Shown: piece by piece, positions 19,927 through 29,055 of the stretch
Position numbering within the stretch: the first letter of the stretch is position 1
How the letters are laid out: each line of letters begins with the position of its first letter
DNA from: Prescottella defluvii
GTDB taxonomy: Bacteria; Actinomycetota; Actinomycetes; Mycobacteriales; Mycobacteriaceae
Assembly (NCBI GenBank): GCA_029690005.1
Contig: CP121458.1
Coordinates: 4,278,001 to 4,342,000, forward strand
Length of the DNA stretch: 64,000 nucleotides
Direction: 5' to 3'
The notes under the pieces: model-generated
What the model was told of the DNA's origin: nothing
Databases searched by the model: none
What the model saw: the letters and a program-made list of their open reading frames with translations, nothing else
Program-made: the position numbers and the translations under genes

Positions 19927-19947
19927 GGGCATCTCTTGTAGGTGCCC
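19927..19947 (+). terminator. Hairpin after the first element gene
   Basis: GGGCATCT and AGGTGCCC form an 8-bp stem (one G-T pair) with a 5-base loop, 18 bases after the stop of the gene ending at 19909. Confidence 0.5.
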
Positions 19948-20378
19948 GCGCCTTGCCAGCCGGGGAACTGCGGAATTTCCGCACTTTCTTCTAGCTTGCA
20001 CGTCGCTCACAGCGCGGTCCGACGTAAACCGACTGCACCCGGTGTTCTTAATCCCCTGAACCGGCGGGGCGCTCTCACGGATGGTTCCGGCCGGACGCTG
20101 TGGGGGTCAGCGCCAGCCTGTTCGCATTCTGCGGATGGGCTACTGGTGTTGCCGTGATGGCCTAACGGGGCATGGTGGTCGGGAGTCCGGGAAAGGGGTT
20201 CAAGCTTCTGCCACCGCCAGGTGTCCGCAGCGCGTGTGGGCGACCAGACACAACCACGGCGGCCTTCTTGCACACCGCACCCAAGACACCGTTGGAATTA
20301 CCAAAACTGCTGTGGGCGACGCCAACACGCACGAGCCCACTGCCAGTTCACCAACACCAGCAGTGCACACTATCCGCC
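19948..20378. other. Non-coding stretch upstream of the excisionase-like gene
   Basis: About 430 bases without a convincing gene in either direction. It presumably holds the promoter and control sites of the excisionase-like gene at 20379. No clear tandem or inverted repeat was found by eye. Confidence 0.4.
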
Positions 20379-20564
20379 GTGGAACGAACGACACCCTGGC
20401 TCAACACCGAGCAAGCTGAGGAATACACCGGCTATCACCGGAACACGATCCTGCCGGCGGCACGTCGCGGCGAACTCCGAGGCCACCAAGGAAAACAGCA
20501 GTGGCGGTTCAAGGTGGCAGACCTGGACGCATGGCTTGAGGGTCGCAGCGCGCGTCGCCGTTGA
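20379..20564 (+). CDS. Excisionase-like DNA-binding protein (MerR-type winged helix)
   Basis: This 61-residue protein has the compact HTH_17 layout of phage excisionases: PWLNTEQAEEYTGYHRNTIL forms the helix-turn-helix, RRGELRGHQGKQQWRF the wing, and KVADLDAWLEGR the closing helix. Such proteins bend attachment-site DNA or act as recombination directionality factors. The GTG at 20379 is chosen because upstream residues in the same frame look random. It lies near attL, opposite to the integrase, and is followed by a strong terminator. It could equally be a small repressor. Confidence 0.7.
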   Translation: MERTTPWLNTEQAEEYTGYHRNTILPAARRGELRGHQGKQQWRFKVADLDAWLEGRSARRR

Positions 20565-20577
20565 CCCGTAAACGACG

Positions 20578-20620
20578 AAAAGTGCCCCGCCCAGCCACTA
20601 AGGCCAGGTGGGGCACTTTT
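20578..20620 (+). terminator. Strong intrinsic terminator
   Basis: AAAAGTGCCCC and GGGGCACTTTT form an 11-bp stem ending in a T-run, 13 bases after the excisionase-like gene. This is the most canonical rho-independent terminator in the window. Confidence 0.85.
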
Positions 20621-20675
20621 CGTATTCCGGCATAACAAACCAGTGTGTCCGATTCGTCTGATACACCTACCGGCA

Positions 20676-21147
20676 TGAGAAAGATCATCACCGCACTCGC
20701 GGTCGGGGGCTCCTCTTCGCTGCAGGCTGCAGCTCAACCGAAGAGCCGGCAAAAGCGGACCCCACCACCACGACGACCACGAAGGCTGCCGCCACACTCA
20801 CCAACGCCGACGAGTTCATCGCCGCGGCAGAAGCTCTCACACCCGCCTACAAGCCGTGCGCCAACGAAATCGGCACACCTGCCTGCATCGCGGCAGCAAA
20901 GAAGGGCGACGCCCTAACATCCGACATTATGCTCGCAGCAAAAGCGATGCCTGGAGGCTGGCCGAAGGTCGTCGCGTCAACGAAGGAGATCCTGGACGCG
21001 TCCACTATGACCAGTCAGTCATGCGGAGCTGGCAGCGCCAGTGGCAGTGCCAAAAAGATGGCTGATTGCATGAGTGCGATGAGGATGATGGGTTTGGCGA
21101 GCGAGGATGTCACTGCAGCGGTTCACGCCACAGTGGGTGGTTGGTAG
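20676..21147 (+). CDS. Small lipoprotein of the element (frame broken near its start)
   Basis: After MRKIITALAVGG the frame must shift by one G in the run GGGGG at about 20706-20710 to read LLFAAGCSSTEEPAKADP, a textbook lipobox (LFAAGC) with a Ser/Thr-rich linker (TTTTTTKAAA). The mature domain of about 120 residues has four further cysteines (KPCANE, PACIAA, SQSCGAG, ADCMSAM), likely two disulfides, and is mostly helical. It is probably exported and anchored outside the membrane. Function is unknown. Phage-encoded lipoproteins are often superinfection-exclusion factors, which is a guess here. A terminator hairpin follows. Confidence 0.65.
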
Positions 21148-21164
21148 CTGACGGAGGTTGATGA

Positions 21165-21190
21165 CCCCCTCGGCGATCAAACCGAGGGGG
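21165..21190. terminator. Bidirectional terminator
   Basis: CCCCCTCGG and CCGAGGGGG form a 9-bp perfect stem with an 8-base loop between the convergent lipoprotein gene and the small gene ending at 21196. Confidence 0.8.
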
Positions 21191-21195
21191 CGCAC

Positions 21196-21483
21196 TCACA
21201 CCGCAGTCAGCCGCAGCTTCCGCAGATCCTCACCGAACTCAGCAGTGAACGCGTCCTCATCCGCGTCAACGACCTCTGCCTCGATCTCATCGAGCAGGCG
21301 CGCCGGCACATGAACATCCCGACGTGCAGCCTCTGCGACCAGCAACTCGAACGCCGTATCGAACTCGCCCTCACCCAAAAGGTTGTCGACGATCGTGCGG
21401 TTCGCATCGGAACGGTCGGCGGCATTCACCAGCTGCTCAACCTCATCGAGAAGGTCGAGAGAGATGCCAATCCAGTCCTTCAT
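21196..21483 (-). CDS. Small acidic hypothetical protein downstream of the tape measure
   Basis: This 95-residue acidic, helical protein is not recognised. Visible parts are MKDWIGISLDLLDEVEQLV, a central NRTIVDNLLGEGEFDTAFELL and EIEAEVVDADEDAFTAEF. In siphophages the gene after the tape measure encodes a minor tail protein, but this is far too small for that. The strong terminator between it and the tape measure suggests separate expression. The ATG at 21483 is the first in frame after that hairpin. Confidence 0.5.
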   Translation of the reverse strand: MKDWIGISLDLLDEVEQLVNAADRSDANRTIVDNLLGEGEFDTAFELLVAEAARRDVHVPARLLDEIEAEVVDADEDAFTAEFGEDLRKLRLTAV

Positions 21484-21512
21484 TGCGTCTGATGGTAGTT
21501 GGTGGGTGTGAC

Positions 21513-21539
21513 GCCCCTCAGCCAGTTGCTCTGAGGGGC
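21513..21539 (-). terminator. Terminator after the tape-measure gene
   Basis: GCCCCTCAG and CTGAGGGGC form a 9-bp perfect stem with a 9-base loop, directly after the tape-measure stop. The flanks GGTGGGTG and CACCACCC can extend it. Confidence 0.75.
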
Positions 21540-21548
21540 ACCACCCAA

Positions 21549-24500
21549 TCACCGCCGATTGAACCCATACGACTGGCGCTTCTGCTCCAACCGGATCTTC
21601 CGAATCAGCTCGTCCACATCGGCAGTCGTCACATCGCCCATGTTTATCGAGTACGTCGTGCCCGCAGACCCCGACGCCGGCGCTTGCAGATCCCCCGCGA
21701 ACTGCCGCAACTGATCCGGACTATTGAAGATCGGCTCAGGACGACTAGACAGGTTGATCGCCATCTCGCCAGGCTCCAACCAACCGCCCGAGTCATACAC
21801 CTTCAGGCGCTTCTTGATCTCCTCAGGATCAAACGGGCCACCCTTACCGGCCTGGTCAATCGTGTCCAGAAGCGTCGACACCCAATCACCATCACCACGA
21901 GTGACCGGCAACTGCTTCTCGATCTCCTCCTTGGAGAAGGTCTGCTCCGGAACCAGCGACTTCCAGTCAGTCGTCACCCACCTGGATTCGCCGAGCCCGA
22001 ACGGGATCTGACCGAACACACCCTCGATCAGAGAGTCGCCGGCGCGATCCAGGAACGTCTTCGCAATCCCGCGCAGCGAGTAGTCCTGGCCCGTCTTGTT
22101 CTTGCCAGACAGGACCGCATCGAGGGCATCCTCAGCCTTACTGAGGTCGATGTCTGCGCGCAGACGGTCACGCTCCGACGATTCCGGATTGTCGTACACC
22201 TCGTTGCGGTGATCGTTCGCCTCATCGAGCGCCATCTGAGCCTCAAGGCGCTCAGTCTCACTATCGGTGAACCGCTTCGCCAATCCCGGAGCCTCGGGAG
22301 CGATGTACTGGCCGGCACCCGCGCTGTCCTTCTGCTTCTGCAGCTCAAGGACCTTCTTCTGGGCCTTCTTCAAATCCAGGTTCGCGCGGTCAAGATCTAC
22401 CTGGGTTGCCTTGCCCTCGTTGAGCTTCGTCTGGGTCTCAGACAGTGACTCCTCTTCCTGACGGACACGGAGATGCGCTTCGGTGAGGTCATCCTCATCG
22501 TCACTCGTCCACTCCCGAGGATTCTTCATAGCCTCGTATGCGGAAACGATGCCCCGACGATCCACACCGCCCGCGACCAAGTCGTTCGGCAGGTAGAACC
22601 AGTTCGTGAACTGCGAGTCCGTTGCACCAACCGCCGGCGCACCAATACGGGAATCACCGTGCGATCCACCAGACTCGGCAGGCAACCCAGCGATCGTTGC
22701 CGCCATGTGCTCCTGCGACACACCCACCTGGAACTGAGTTCCTGCAGGGCCAAGGCCGGGACGCAACCCGGCCAGCGATCCGCCCAGCAAGCTGTACGTC
22801 GTGTACAGGCGCTTACCGGCAGCCTCCGCCTGCGATGCACCCATGACGATCTGCTGCAGCCAGCCAACCCAGCCCGAGCAGTCCCAGCCGCCAGGGCCGG
22901 TGCCACCCCACAGGTAGGTTTTGACGTTGGTACGTCCAGCGTTGAGTGCCGCCTGGATACCGTTGACCTTGCCGCCCTCGGCGTACCCGGGCAGCTTCGG
23001 GAAGGTACCGGCATTGATTGCTGCCAACTCACGGTCGTACTGCTCCGAACTACGGCCATTGATGACCCACTCGCCGGCATCGACACGAGCTATCGGCGCA
23101 CCAGCACCATTCACTGCTAGGAAGCCATCAGTGACTCCTGTGCCTGGCCCGGTAGTAGGGAGCCTTCCGCCAGTCGCGAACCCTGGTCCATGCTGTGCTG
23201 TCAGCTGTGCAATCGTGCCCGAGATCGCCGCATTCGCTGTAGCAACATTGATCCTCGTCTGAACATCAACGAACGCAGTGCGAGGCTGATTCACGAAGGC
23301 GTTGAGGGCCGTCGTCGCCTGACTCGTCATCAGCTCGACATCGGTCGACAACTTGTCTGGGAACAGGCCGTACTGGTTGGCCAGCGCCTCAGCCTCAGCC
23401 CGCGTCCCAACAATCAACGCAGCCTGATTGATGAACTCGTCTCGGACCTTCTGGCCGGCGTTCCTTGCCGCTGCAGCAATCTCCTCCTGCGACTTGCTCT
23501 GCTGCTGCGCAGCCTGACCAGCCGCAGCACCCGCACTGTCGAACGCCGACTGCACACCCTTCATCGCCGAATACAGCTGGTCACCAGCCGTGGTCGCAGT
23601 GTCGATCTTCCCGCCGGCATCGACAGCGGCAGCGCCACCATTCGCGAGTGCAGTCGAGAAGTTCCGCAGGCTGTTGTTCACCCGCTGCTGCGCGTCCTCG
23701 GTCGACATTTGGTCACCGCGGATCGAAGACAGACCGCTAGCGAGGATCCCGATCTTGTCGGCCGCTCCACCAGTGGACTCCGCGAACGCCCGCATGGCCC
23801 CGTTGAGCGTCCCCAGCTCTGTAGCCGTTCCAGAGGTGTCGAGGAAGTTCGCGGACTGCATGATCCGCCGCTGCTCGCCAGCTACACGCTGCGCCTCATC
23901 ATTCAGCTTCTGGAAGTCAGCCAGCGCATTACGCGCCTCGTTCTTCTTGTCGCTGATCCCCTTATAGTTGAAAATGCCTGCGACAGAGTCCTTTGCGCCC
24001 TGCCACGACAGATCCTTGGAACCAACCTCGCGTTGATACTTCGCTTCCTCAGCGGCTTTCTGCTCCAAAACCTTGAGCGTCGCGTCCATCTCGGCCCGAG
24101 AACCGGCTAAACCCTTTGCGGCGAGACCGCCGGCTACACCAACAGACTCCAGGTACTCAGTCAGTGAGCGTCCCGTGCCGGCGAGCTTCTGATTCTCCAG
24201 TGAGGCAGCTGCAGCCGCCTGTGTCTGGGCTGTCCACGCACCATTCGACGTTGCCAGTGCGGATCCGAGGTCCTTGGCGTTCTCGACGATCTGACGGTGC
24301 TGCGCCGCTGTCTTCTCAACGTTCGCGCCGTAGACAGCCATCGCAACTGTCGCACCGCCGAGCGCCATGCCCAGCGGTCCACCAAGCATCGACGACACAC
24401 CACTAGCAGCGACCTTCAACCCGGTACCGGCAGCCGACACCGTGCCCATCGTCCGCCCGAACTTCTCGGCATTCGACTTCCCCGACTGGAACGACTGAGC

Positions 24501-25899
24501 AAGCTTCCCATCGTGCCCGAACCAGTCGACATGTACCCGACCGCCGACTGGAGACGTGACATCTCCTGGCCCGTCGATGCGCTCACCGCACGCATCGCCG
24601 CCATCGTGCCCGTAGCCGTCTTCAACGACCCCGACGTGCCAGTGACCGCCGACTGCAACCCCTGCATCGACTTCGTCTGACTCATCCAATTGATCGCCCG
24701 GATGCCCGCATACCCCATCAGCAGGCCAGTAACGACAGACTGGTGTTCCTTCATGACCCCGGACGCGCCATTCAGCGCCGTGGTGAGCGGACCAGAGACA
24801 GCCGTAGCAACCCCTGTGATCGTCTGCAGACCCAGCGTCAGACCAGCACCACCAGTAACCGCGCTCGCCTCAGCCAGCGACTTCCCAACATCCTTCAACG
24901 CTGGTGCGGTAGCAACTGCTGTCGTCCTGAGCTGGTCCATGATCGTGACCGACTTGCTCATGGTGCTCGTGGCGAAGTCGGATTCCCGGAACTTCAGGAA
25001 CGCCTCATGCAGCTTCGGCAGACCCTGGTTGAATATGCGGTCGTCCAGCGCTTTTGCCAGCTCCCCAACCTTCGGAGTCGCCTTATCGAGCGCACCAGTC
25101 AGGCCACCGACACCGCCGCCGAGACGCATGAACGTCGGCTTCAAAGCCTCAGCACCGAGACGACCCAGCGCAGCGTTCATGTTCTTGAACGCGCCTGAGA
25201 CGGTTTTTCCGGATTCGAGGGCCGCGCCACCCAAACCCTTCTGAATCGAGTTCTGGAACTGATCGAAGTTGATCTTGCCGTCCGAAGCGAGCTTGACGAC
25301 CTCCTCCGAGGTCTTGCCCAACTCCTTGCCAAGCATCTGAATCACCGGGATACCGGCATCGGACAGCTGGGCGATCACATCACCCTGAATCTTGTTGCTA
25401 GCAGCGACCTTATTGAAGATCGAACCCATACTGCCCAAATCAGTGCCGGCAATCGCCGCGGCATCACCGACGAGCTTCAACGTCCGCTCGAGATCCTGCC
25501 CGGCTTGATACCAGCAGCGACAGCGCCGGCAGCGATACCAGCAGCATCACCAAGCCCGAACGCCGTGCCCTTCACCGACGAGAGCGCGTTGCCCATGATC
25601 GTCTCGACAGTGCCCGCATCATGGCCGAGACCCCGAAGCTTACCCTGCGCATCATCGATCGCTGTCAGACGACCGAACCCCTTAGCTAACGCAGTAGCGA
25701 CGGTTGCGCCAGCGACTGCGCCAACCCCCAGCGCACCAGCCTTCAACGTGCGCCCAAGACCCGCAGACATCTTCGCGCCGATGCCCTCGCCGGCCTTGTC
25801 TGCCTGCGCCTGAACTTGTCCGAGAGCAGCCCCTACCTGCTTCGGGATTTGCTTGGTGTCAGCTACGAGACTGACGTAAATATGCTGTTGCGAGTTCAA
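21549..25899 (-). CDS. Phage tail tape-measure protein with NlpC/P60-like domain (two frame breaks)
   Basis: This protein of about 1450 residues sets tail length and helps DNA entry in siphophages. It starts with the family-typical YVSLVADTKQIPKQVG and a Gly/Ala-rich helical region. The middle holds NKVAASNKIQGDVIAQLSDA, ILASGLSSIRGDQMSTEDAQ and hydrophobic stretches such as MLGGPLGMALGGATVAMAVY. Near residue 1150, TYLWGGTGPGGWDCSGWVGW resembles the NlpC/P60 active-site Cys motif and SQEHMAATIAG the His. A long coiled coil and an SINMGDVTTADVDELIRKI end follow. The frame breaks near 25500 and 24500. Start is a TTG at 25899, or CTG/other just upstream near AAAGGGGGC; this is uncertain. Confidence 0.85.
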
Positions 25900-25994
25900 T
25901 CGCCACAGCTTCTGCCCCCTTTCCGCCCGACCCAGGGCGGACGGCACGACACCCCTCAGAGCTGTGCCGTCTATTCACTTGTGCAAAAACGAAA

Positions 25995-26021
25995 GGCGGT
26001 TCACCACAGTGGTGAACCGCC
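25995..26021 (-). terminator. Perfect hairpin before the tape-measure gene
   Basis: GGCGGTTCACCA and TGGTGAACCGCC form a 12-bp perfect stem with a 3-base loop between the small gene ending at 26039 and the tape-measure start. It would stop or attenuate transcription into the tape-measure gene. Confidence 0.75.
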
Positions 26022-26038
26022 CGAAATCCGAACTAGCG

Positions 26039-26338
26039 CTATACAGCCCGAAGGTTCTCGGCAGCCTTCGCGAAGAGGTCAACCAGCATCCGCTGTCGAA
26101 CCTCATCCGCATCAATACCGTGTTCGGCGAGCATCGCCAGAGCTGTGCCCCAGGTGTGCGTTGCCATGAACACCAGCGCCAACGCGGCAATGTCTCGGTA
26201 CTCTCGCGGGTTCTTCAGCGCCGCAGCAGCGATCAGCAGGAGTGCCTTCTCACCGTCACCGTCGGACGCCATCAACTCGCCCCAGAGTTCGCCGGCTGCC
26301 GCCTGCACCTCGGCACTCAACATCGTGTTCTCCATCAT
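26039..26338 (-). CDS. Small helical protein upstream of the tape measure
   Basis: This 99-residue, mostly helical protein (AEVQAAAGELWGELMASDGD, REYRDIAALALVFMATHTWG, IDADEVRQRMLVDLFAKAAE) is not recognised. AGGAGATTG precedes the ATG at 26338. Its place immediately before the tape measure is where siphophages carry tail-assembly chaperones, and size and helicity would allow that, but no sequence motif supports it and no frameshift signal was seen. The hairpin between the two genes argues against tight co-expression. Confidence 0.55.
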   Translation of the reverse strand: MMENTMLSAEVQAAAGELWGELMASDGDGEKALLLIAAAALKNPREYRDIAALALVFMATHTWGTALAMLAEHGIDADEVRQRMLVDLFAKAAENLRAV

Positions 26339-26526
26339 CAATCTCCTGTTCTTCCCGTCTCCGGGAAATACGAAAGGGCCTCCCAGATCGGGAAGCCCCA
26401 CACCAACCAGCAACGGCCCACACCGCCACAACTACATTCGGGTCAACTCACGCAACGCCCGACAACCAGGACAAACGCGGATACAATCGACCGCCCAACA
26501 AACGCGCCCAGAAAGGCACACCAAAC

Positions 26527-26781
26527 ATGGCGGCACGAATCGACTACAACGGAAAACGGCACACCCTCGCCGACACCCCCGAAATGCGCGAGCTCGTCGC
26601 AAACCCAAACGCTGCACTCGCCAACAACCCGACCTTCATCACGGTCCACGTCACCAAGCGCAGCAACCTGTCTCTCACCGAAGCCGACACCTACGAAGAG
26701 ATGCACGTCCTCGTAAACGAGAACATTCCGGTCCGCATTATCGGCAACTTCGACAGCGGCTCCGGCGCAACGTTCATCTAG
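26527..26781 (+). CDS. Small hypothetical protein (84 residues)
   Basis: This beta-rich small protein (ARIDYNGKRHTLADTPEMRE, TFITVHVTKRSNLSLTEADT, IPVRIIGNFDSGSGATF) has a good ribosome site (GAAAGG, 8 bases before ATG). It is the only plus-strand gene inside the otherwise leftward region and so needs its own promoter. Function is unknown. Confidence 0.5.
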   Translation: MAARIDYNGKRHTLADTPEMRELVANPNAALANNPTFITVHVTKRSNLSLTEADTYEEMHVLVNENIPVRIIGNFDSGSGATFI

Positions 26782-27112
26782 CAATCAGGTGTCTGCGCCG
26801 GCTCACTGGTCGGTGCAGACGCCGCTACATCAGGACGCGCCCACAAAGCGACCGCCTGCCGCCCGATATGCGAATCAGCCACCCCCACCACGCCCTCCCG
26901 GCCCCCAACGGCCACCTCAGGGCCATCGGGCCGCATCCCTCCCCACGCCCAATTTCCACATCCGTAGGCCCCACCCGGATCCCCAGTTGTCCACAGGCCG
27001 GTGTGGAATCGCGCTCATATGTATATGAGGCCCTATGGCCAGAGGGGGGCCGCGACGGGACGGGGAGGGCGTATAGCCCGTCCGCCCAACAACTGTGCTG
27101 GTCAGGCCGGTT
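26782..27112. other. Non-coding stretch between two element genes
   Basis: About 330 bases with no convincing gene. The C-rich first half has the composition of random high-GC sequence. A G-rich stretch near 27045-27070 (AGAGGGGGGCC) and short A/T-richer parts (CATATGTATATG near 27016) stand out, but no defined element was recognised. Confidence 0.4.
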
Positions 27113-27826
27113 TCACATGGTGGCGAGTGCTTCGATGCCGCCGGGCGAGGTTGTGTTGATGCCGGTCTCGGCGGCGATCTCGATTCGTGCCTGCCCGCCT
27201 GTGAGTTCGTTCGGTGGGATCAGGTTGAAGGCTGATGCGTCGCGGAAGTCGGTTGGGTCGTCGGCTCGGTCGAGTGCGGTGAGGGTGTCGAGGTGTGCCT
27301 TGTCGCCGGGGTGTTGTGCGAGGTGCTGTTCGAGGATGTTGTTCCAGCCGTGGTTGATTGCGGCTCGGGCTACTGCTCTGGCGAGGATGGTGTCGTCGGA
27401 GAGGGTTGCGTCTGTGTAGAGGGCCTGGAGTTCGTCGCGGGCTGTCTGCACGGTCTCGTGATCGGCGTAGTTGAGGCCTCGAAGCGTGTCTCGGACGATC
27501 TTCTGTGCGGACATGAAGTGTCTCTGTCGTTCGAGTTGGTTGGGTCCGGCGGCGAGGCCGTAGAGCTGGCGTTCGGTGCGGCTGCGGAGGTCTTGTCGTT
27601 CGCGGGTGAGGTCGTCGCGGAGGGTGGCGAGTTCGCGGCTGGTTTCGACCCATACGCGTGCGAGGTCACGCCAGCGTTCGTGCAGGCGTCGCTGGTTGGT
27701 CATGCCCTCGGCTAGTCGGTTGACGGTCGCACCGATCGCGTGGGTTGGTTCGGTTGCGGCGAGGATTTCGTGGACGCGGTCGCGGTATGCGGTGCGGAGC
27801 GTTTCGGCGCGCTGGTAGTGGTTCAT
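27113..27826 (-). CDS. Helical hypothetical protein, phage-type (237 residues)
   Basis: This largely alpha-helical protein has a long, charged coiled-coil-like stretch (RRLHERWRDLARVWVETSRE, DDLTRERQDLRSRTERQ) followed by helices rich in Ala and Asp (TARDELQALYTDATLSDDTI) and a Gly/Thr-rich tail. AAGGAG stands 7 bases before the ATG at 27826. No family is recognised. The downstream genes on this strand are the small gene at 26039 and the tape measure, so a morphogenetic role is conceivable but unproven. The next start on the other strand (28067) is 240 bases away across a likely divergent promoter region. Confidence 0.6.
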   Translation of the reverse strand: MNHYQRAETLRTAYRDRVHEILAATEPTHAIGATVNRLAEGMTNQRRLHERWRDLARVWVETSRELATLRDDLTRERQDLRSRTERQLYGLAAGPNQLERQRHFMSAQKIVRDTLRGLNYADHETVQTARDELQALYTDATLSDDTILARAVARAAINHGWNNILEQHLAQHPGDKAHLDTLTALDRADDPTDFRDASAFNLIPPNELTGGQARIEIAAETGINTTSPGGIEALATM

Positions 27827-28066
27827 GTGGTTCTCCTTGTGTGTGGCACTCGGGGGTGCCTGGTTGGTGGGGTGGTCGTGGTGACCGCCCCTGGGTTGAT
27901 TGGGCTGTGGCCCATGACTGTTGGGTGCGCGACGATGTGTTCGCCGGCTGGTTTGGCTCGGCTCGCGCGCGCGGATGATACGGAGTTGTCAAGCATTACT
28001 CGGCGTCGAATATGACGGTCTGTATATGCTTGTGCTTGAGTGGGTCGGCCGTGGATCCTGTCCGGC

Positions 28067-28231
28067 ATGACTACTTCAAATGTGTTCCCTGAGTGCCGCG
28101 CTCCCCGTATCGCATACGTGCGTGGGTTGCGGGTTAGGTACTGCTGTTTGAAGCCGCATCATCCTGGTGATCCGGTGCATCATGATCCGACGTTTGGCTC
28201 CTGGACGGATGACGATCCGGTGATCGAGTGA
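28067..28231 (+). CDS. Very small Cys/His-containing protein
   Basis: A protein of about 54 residues with VRYCCLKPHHPGDPVHHDPT and W(T)DDD, resembling short actinophage and actinobacterial proteins with a CC...H..GDH pattern that may bind zinc. The ATG at 28067 has no clear ribosome site; a GTG at 28040 in the same frame is an alternative. TTGTCA at 27985 with TATGAC or AATATG about 17-19 bases further could be its promoter. The 3' end overlaps the convergent gene ending at 28180 by 52 bases. Confidence 0.4.
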   Translation: MTTSNVFPECRAPRIAYVRGLRVRYCCLKPHHPGDPVHHDPTFGSWTDDDPVIE

Positions 28232-28389
28232 TCCTCTGTTCCCTCTACGGCATCGGCTAGTTCGTTGGCGAGCTGGATTGCTTCGCTGGTGTCGAGTTCG
28301 AGTCGTAGGTCTCCGATGCGGAGGTTGATGGGTCGGGGCAGTCCGGGTCGTGTGCCGACTCGGTAGTTGAGGTTGTGGTTGATTCGCAT
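28180..28389 (-). CDS. Small protein, paralogue of the one at 28499-28699
   Basis: This 69-residue protein (PRPINLRIGDLRLELDTSEA then IQLANELADAVEGTED) shares its layout with the protein encoded at 28499-28699 (a short beta hairpin, then EAFQLLDGLTDALDEYE). The shared pattern is beta strand, S/E-E-A-x-Q-L, and an amphipathic helix. GGAGACCC precedes the ATG. It overlaps the end of the gene at 28257-28502 in another frame. Function is unknown; such tiny proteins are typical of actinophage early regions. Confidence 0.5.
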   Translation of the reverse strand: MRINHNLNYRVGTRPGLPRPINLRIGDLRLELDTSEAIQLANELADAVEGTEDHSITGSSSVQEPNVGS

Positions 28390-28502
28390 TGGGTCTCCTC
28401 GACGGTGTGGGTGGTGGGGTTGTAGCTGGCTCGTCCGCCGTATCGGAAGGGGCGACGCCCGCTGGTGGTGGTGTAGACGCAGTGGCGTCCTTGCTCGTTC
28501 AT
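28257..28502 (-). CDS. Small protein with ATGA-coupled start
   Basis: The first 35 residues (NEQGRHCVYTTTSGRRPFRY, GGRASYNPTTHTVEETQ) look real and the ATG overlaps the stop of the preceding gene (ATGA). The rest is Ser/Thr-rich and runs through the start of the next gene, so the true end may be earlier with a base miscalled near 28395. Function is unknown. Confidence 0.4.
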   Translation of the reverse strand: MNEQGRHCVYTTTSGRRPFRYGGRASYNPTTHTVEETQCESTTTSTTESAHDPDCPDPSTSASETYDSNSTPAKQSSSPTN

Positions 28503-28699
28503 CGCCGAACCTCCTGCTCGTATTCGTCTAGCGCGTCGGTGAGGCCGTCGAGTAGTTGGAAGGCTTCCTCGGTACCGAGTCGCCAGTAGAAGTACCGTCC
28601 GTCTGGCTGGTGCCGACCGATGACGAAGACTTGACGACGTCGGCTGGCGTTCTTCGATCTGGTGGCACGCTCGACTGTGATCCGCTGCGGGACGTTCAC
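28499..28699 (-). CDS. Small protein, paralogue of the one at 28180-28389
   Basis: This 66-residue protein has a basic start (QRITVERATRSKNASRRRQ), a beta hairpin (VFVIGRHQPDGRYFYWRL) and a helix (TEEAFQLLDGLTDALDEYEQ). Its GTG start overlaps the stop of the upstream gene (GTGA) and its stop overlaps the next start (ATGA), so it is the centre of a translationally coupled chain. Confidence 0.55.
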   Translation of the reverse strand: MNVPQRITVERATRSKNASRRRQVFVIGRHQPDGRYFYWRLGTEEAFQLLDGLTDALDEYEQEVRR

Positions 28700-28875
28700 T
28701 TGCCGGCCTGTGCGAGATGGCTGGTGAGGACATACAGCATCCGCTCCACGCCTCCATACCTGCCGAAGGCATCATCGACGACAGCTCGGAATGCTTTCTC
28801 GTCGTTGCGTTCGAGCGCACAGATGGCTTTCTGGGCTTCTGTCTCATCGGTGTCGTTGATGCGGATCTTGGACAT
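28696..28875 (-). CDS. Small hypothetical protein (59 residues)
   Basis: A short acidic helical protein (SKIRINDTDETEAQKAICAL, FRAVVDDAFGRYGGVERMLY). GGAGACACC lies directly before the ATG at 28875. It heads a coupled set of tiny genes reading to 28180. Between it and the next gene upstream (29056) are 180 bases with no clear gene. Confidence 0.5.
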   Translation of the reverse strand: MSKIRINDTDETEAQKAICALERNDEKAFRAVVDDAFGRYGGVERMLYVLTSHLAQAGK

Positions 28876-29055
28876 GGTGTCTCCTTCCACGGTGAGCGTG
28901 GTTGTCTTGCGTAGGACTGTGATTGGCATAGCGATTCCTGCCGTCTGTGCGGCTTTGTGAGCCACGTTCGGCAGTGACTCGAGTGAATGGTTAGGAGTGA
29001 CGAAATTAGTCACTTTTCGGCGGTGTCATCTGCGAAGTGCAAATCAGCCGTCTGG

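Noticed and set aside
21196-21483. Toxin-antitoxin pair with a neighbouring gene
   Set aside because: The protein is small and acidic like an antitoxin, but no toxin-like partner overlaps it; the neighbours are separated by terminators.
26039-26338. Tail-assembly chaperone with programmed frameshift upstream of the tape measure
   Set aside because: No slippery sequence or overlapping second frame was found, and a strong hairpin separates the gene from the tape measure.
27000-27070. Possible CRISPR or direct-repeat array in the G-rich region
   Set aside because: No repeat of 20 bases or more recurs with regular spacers anywhere in the window.
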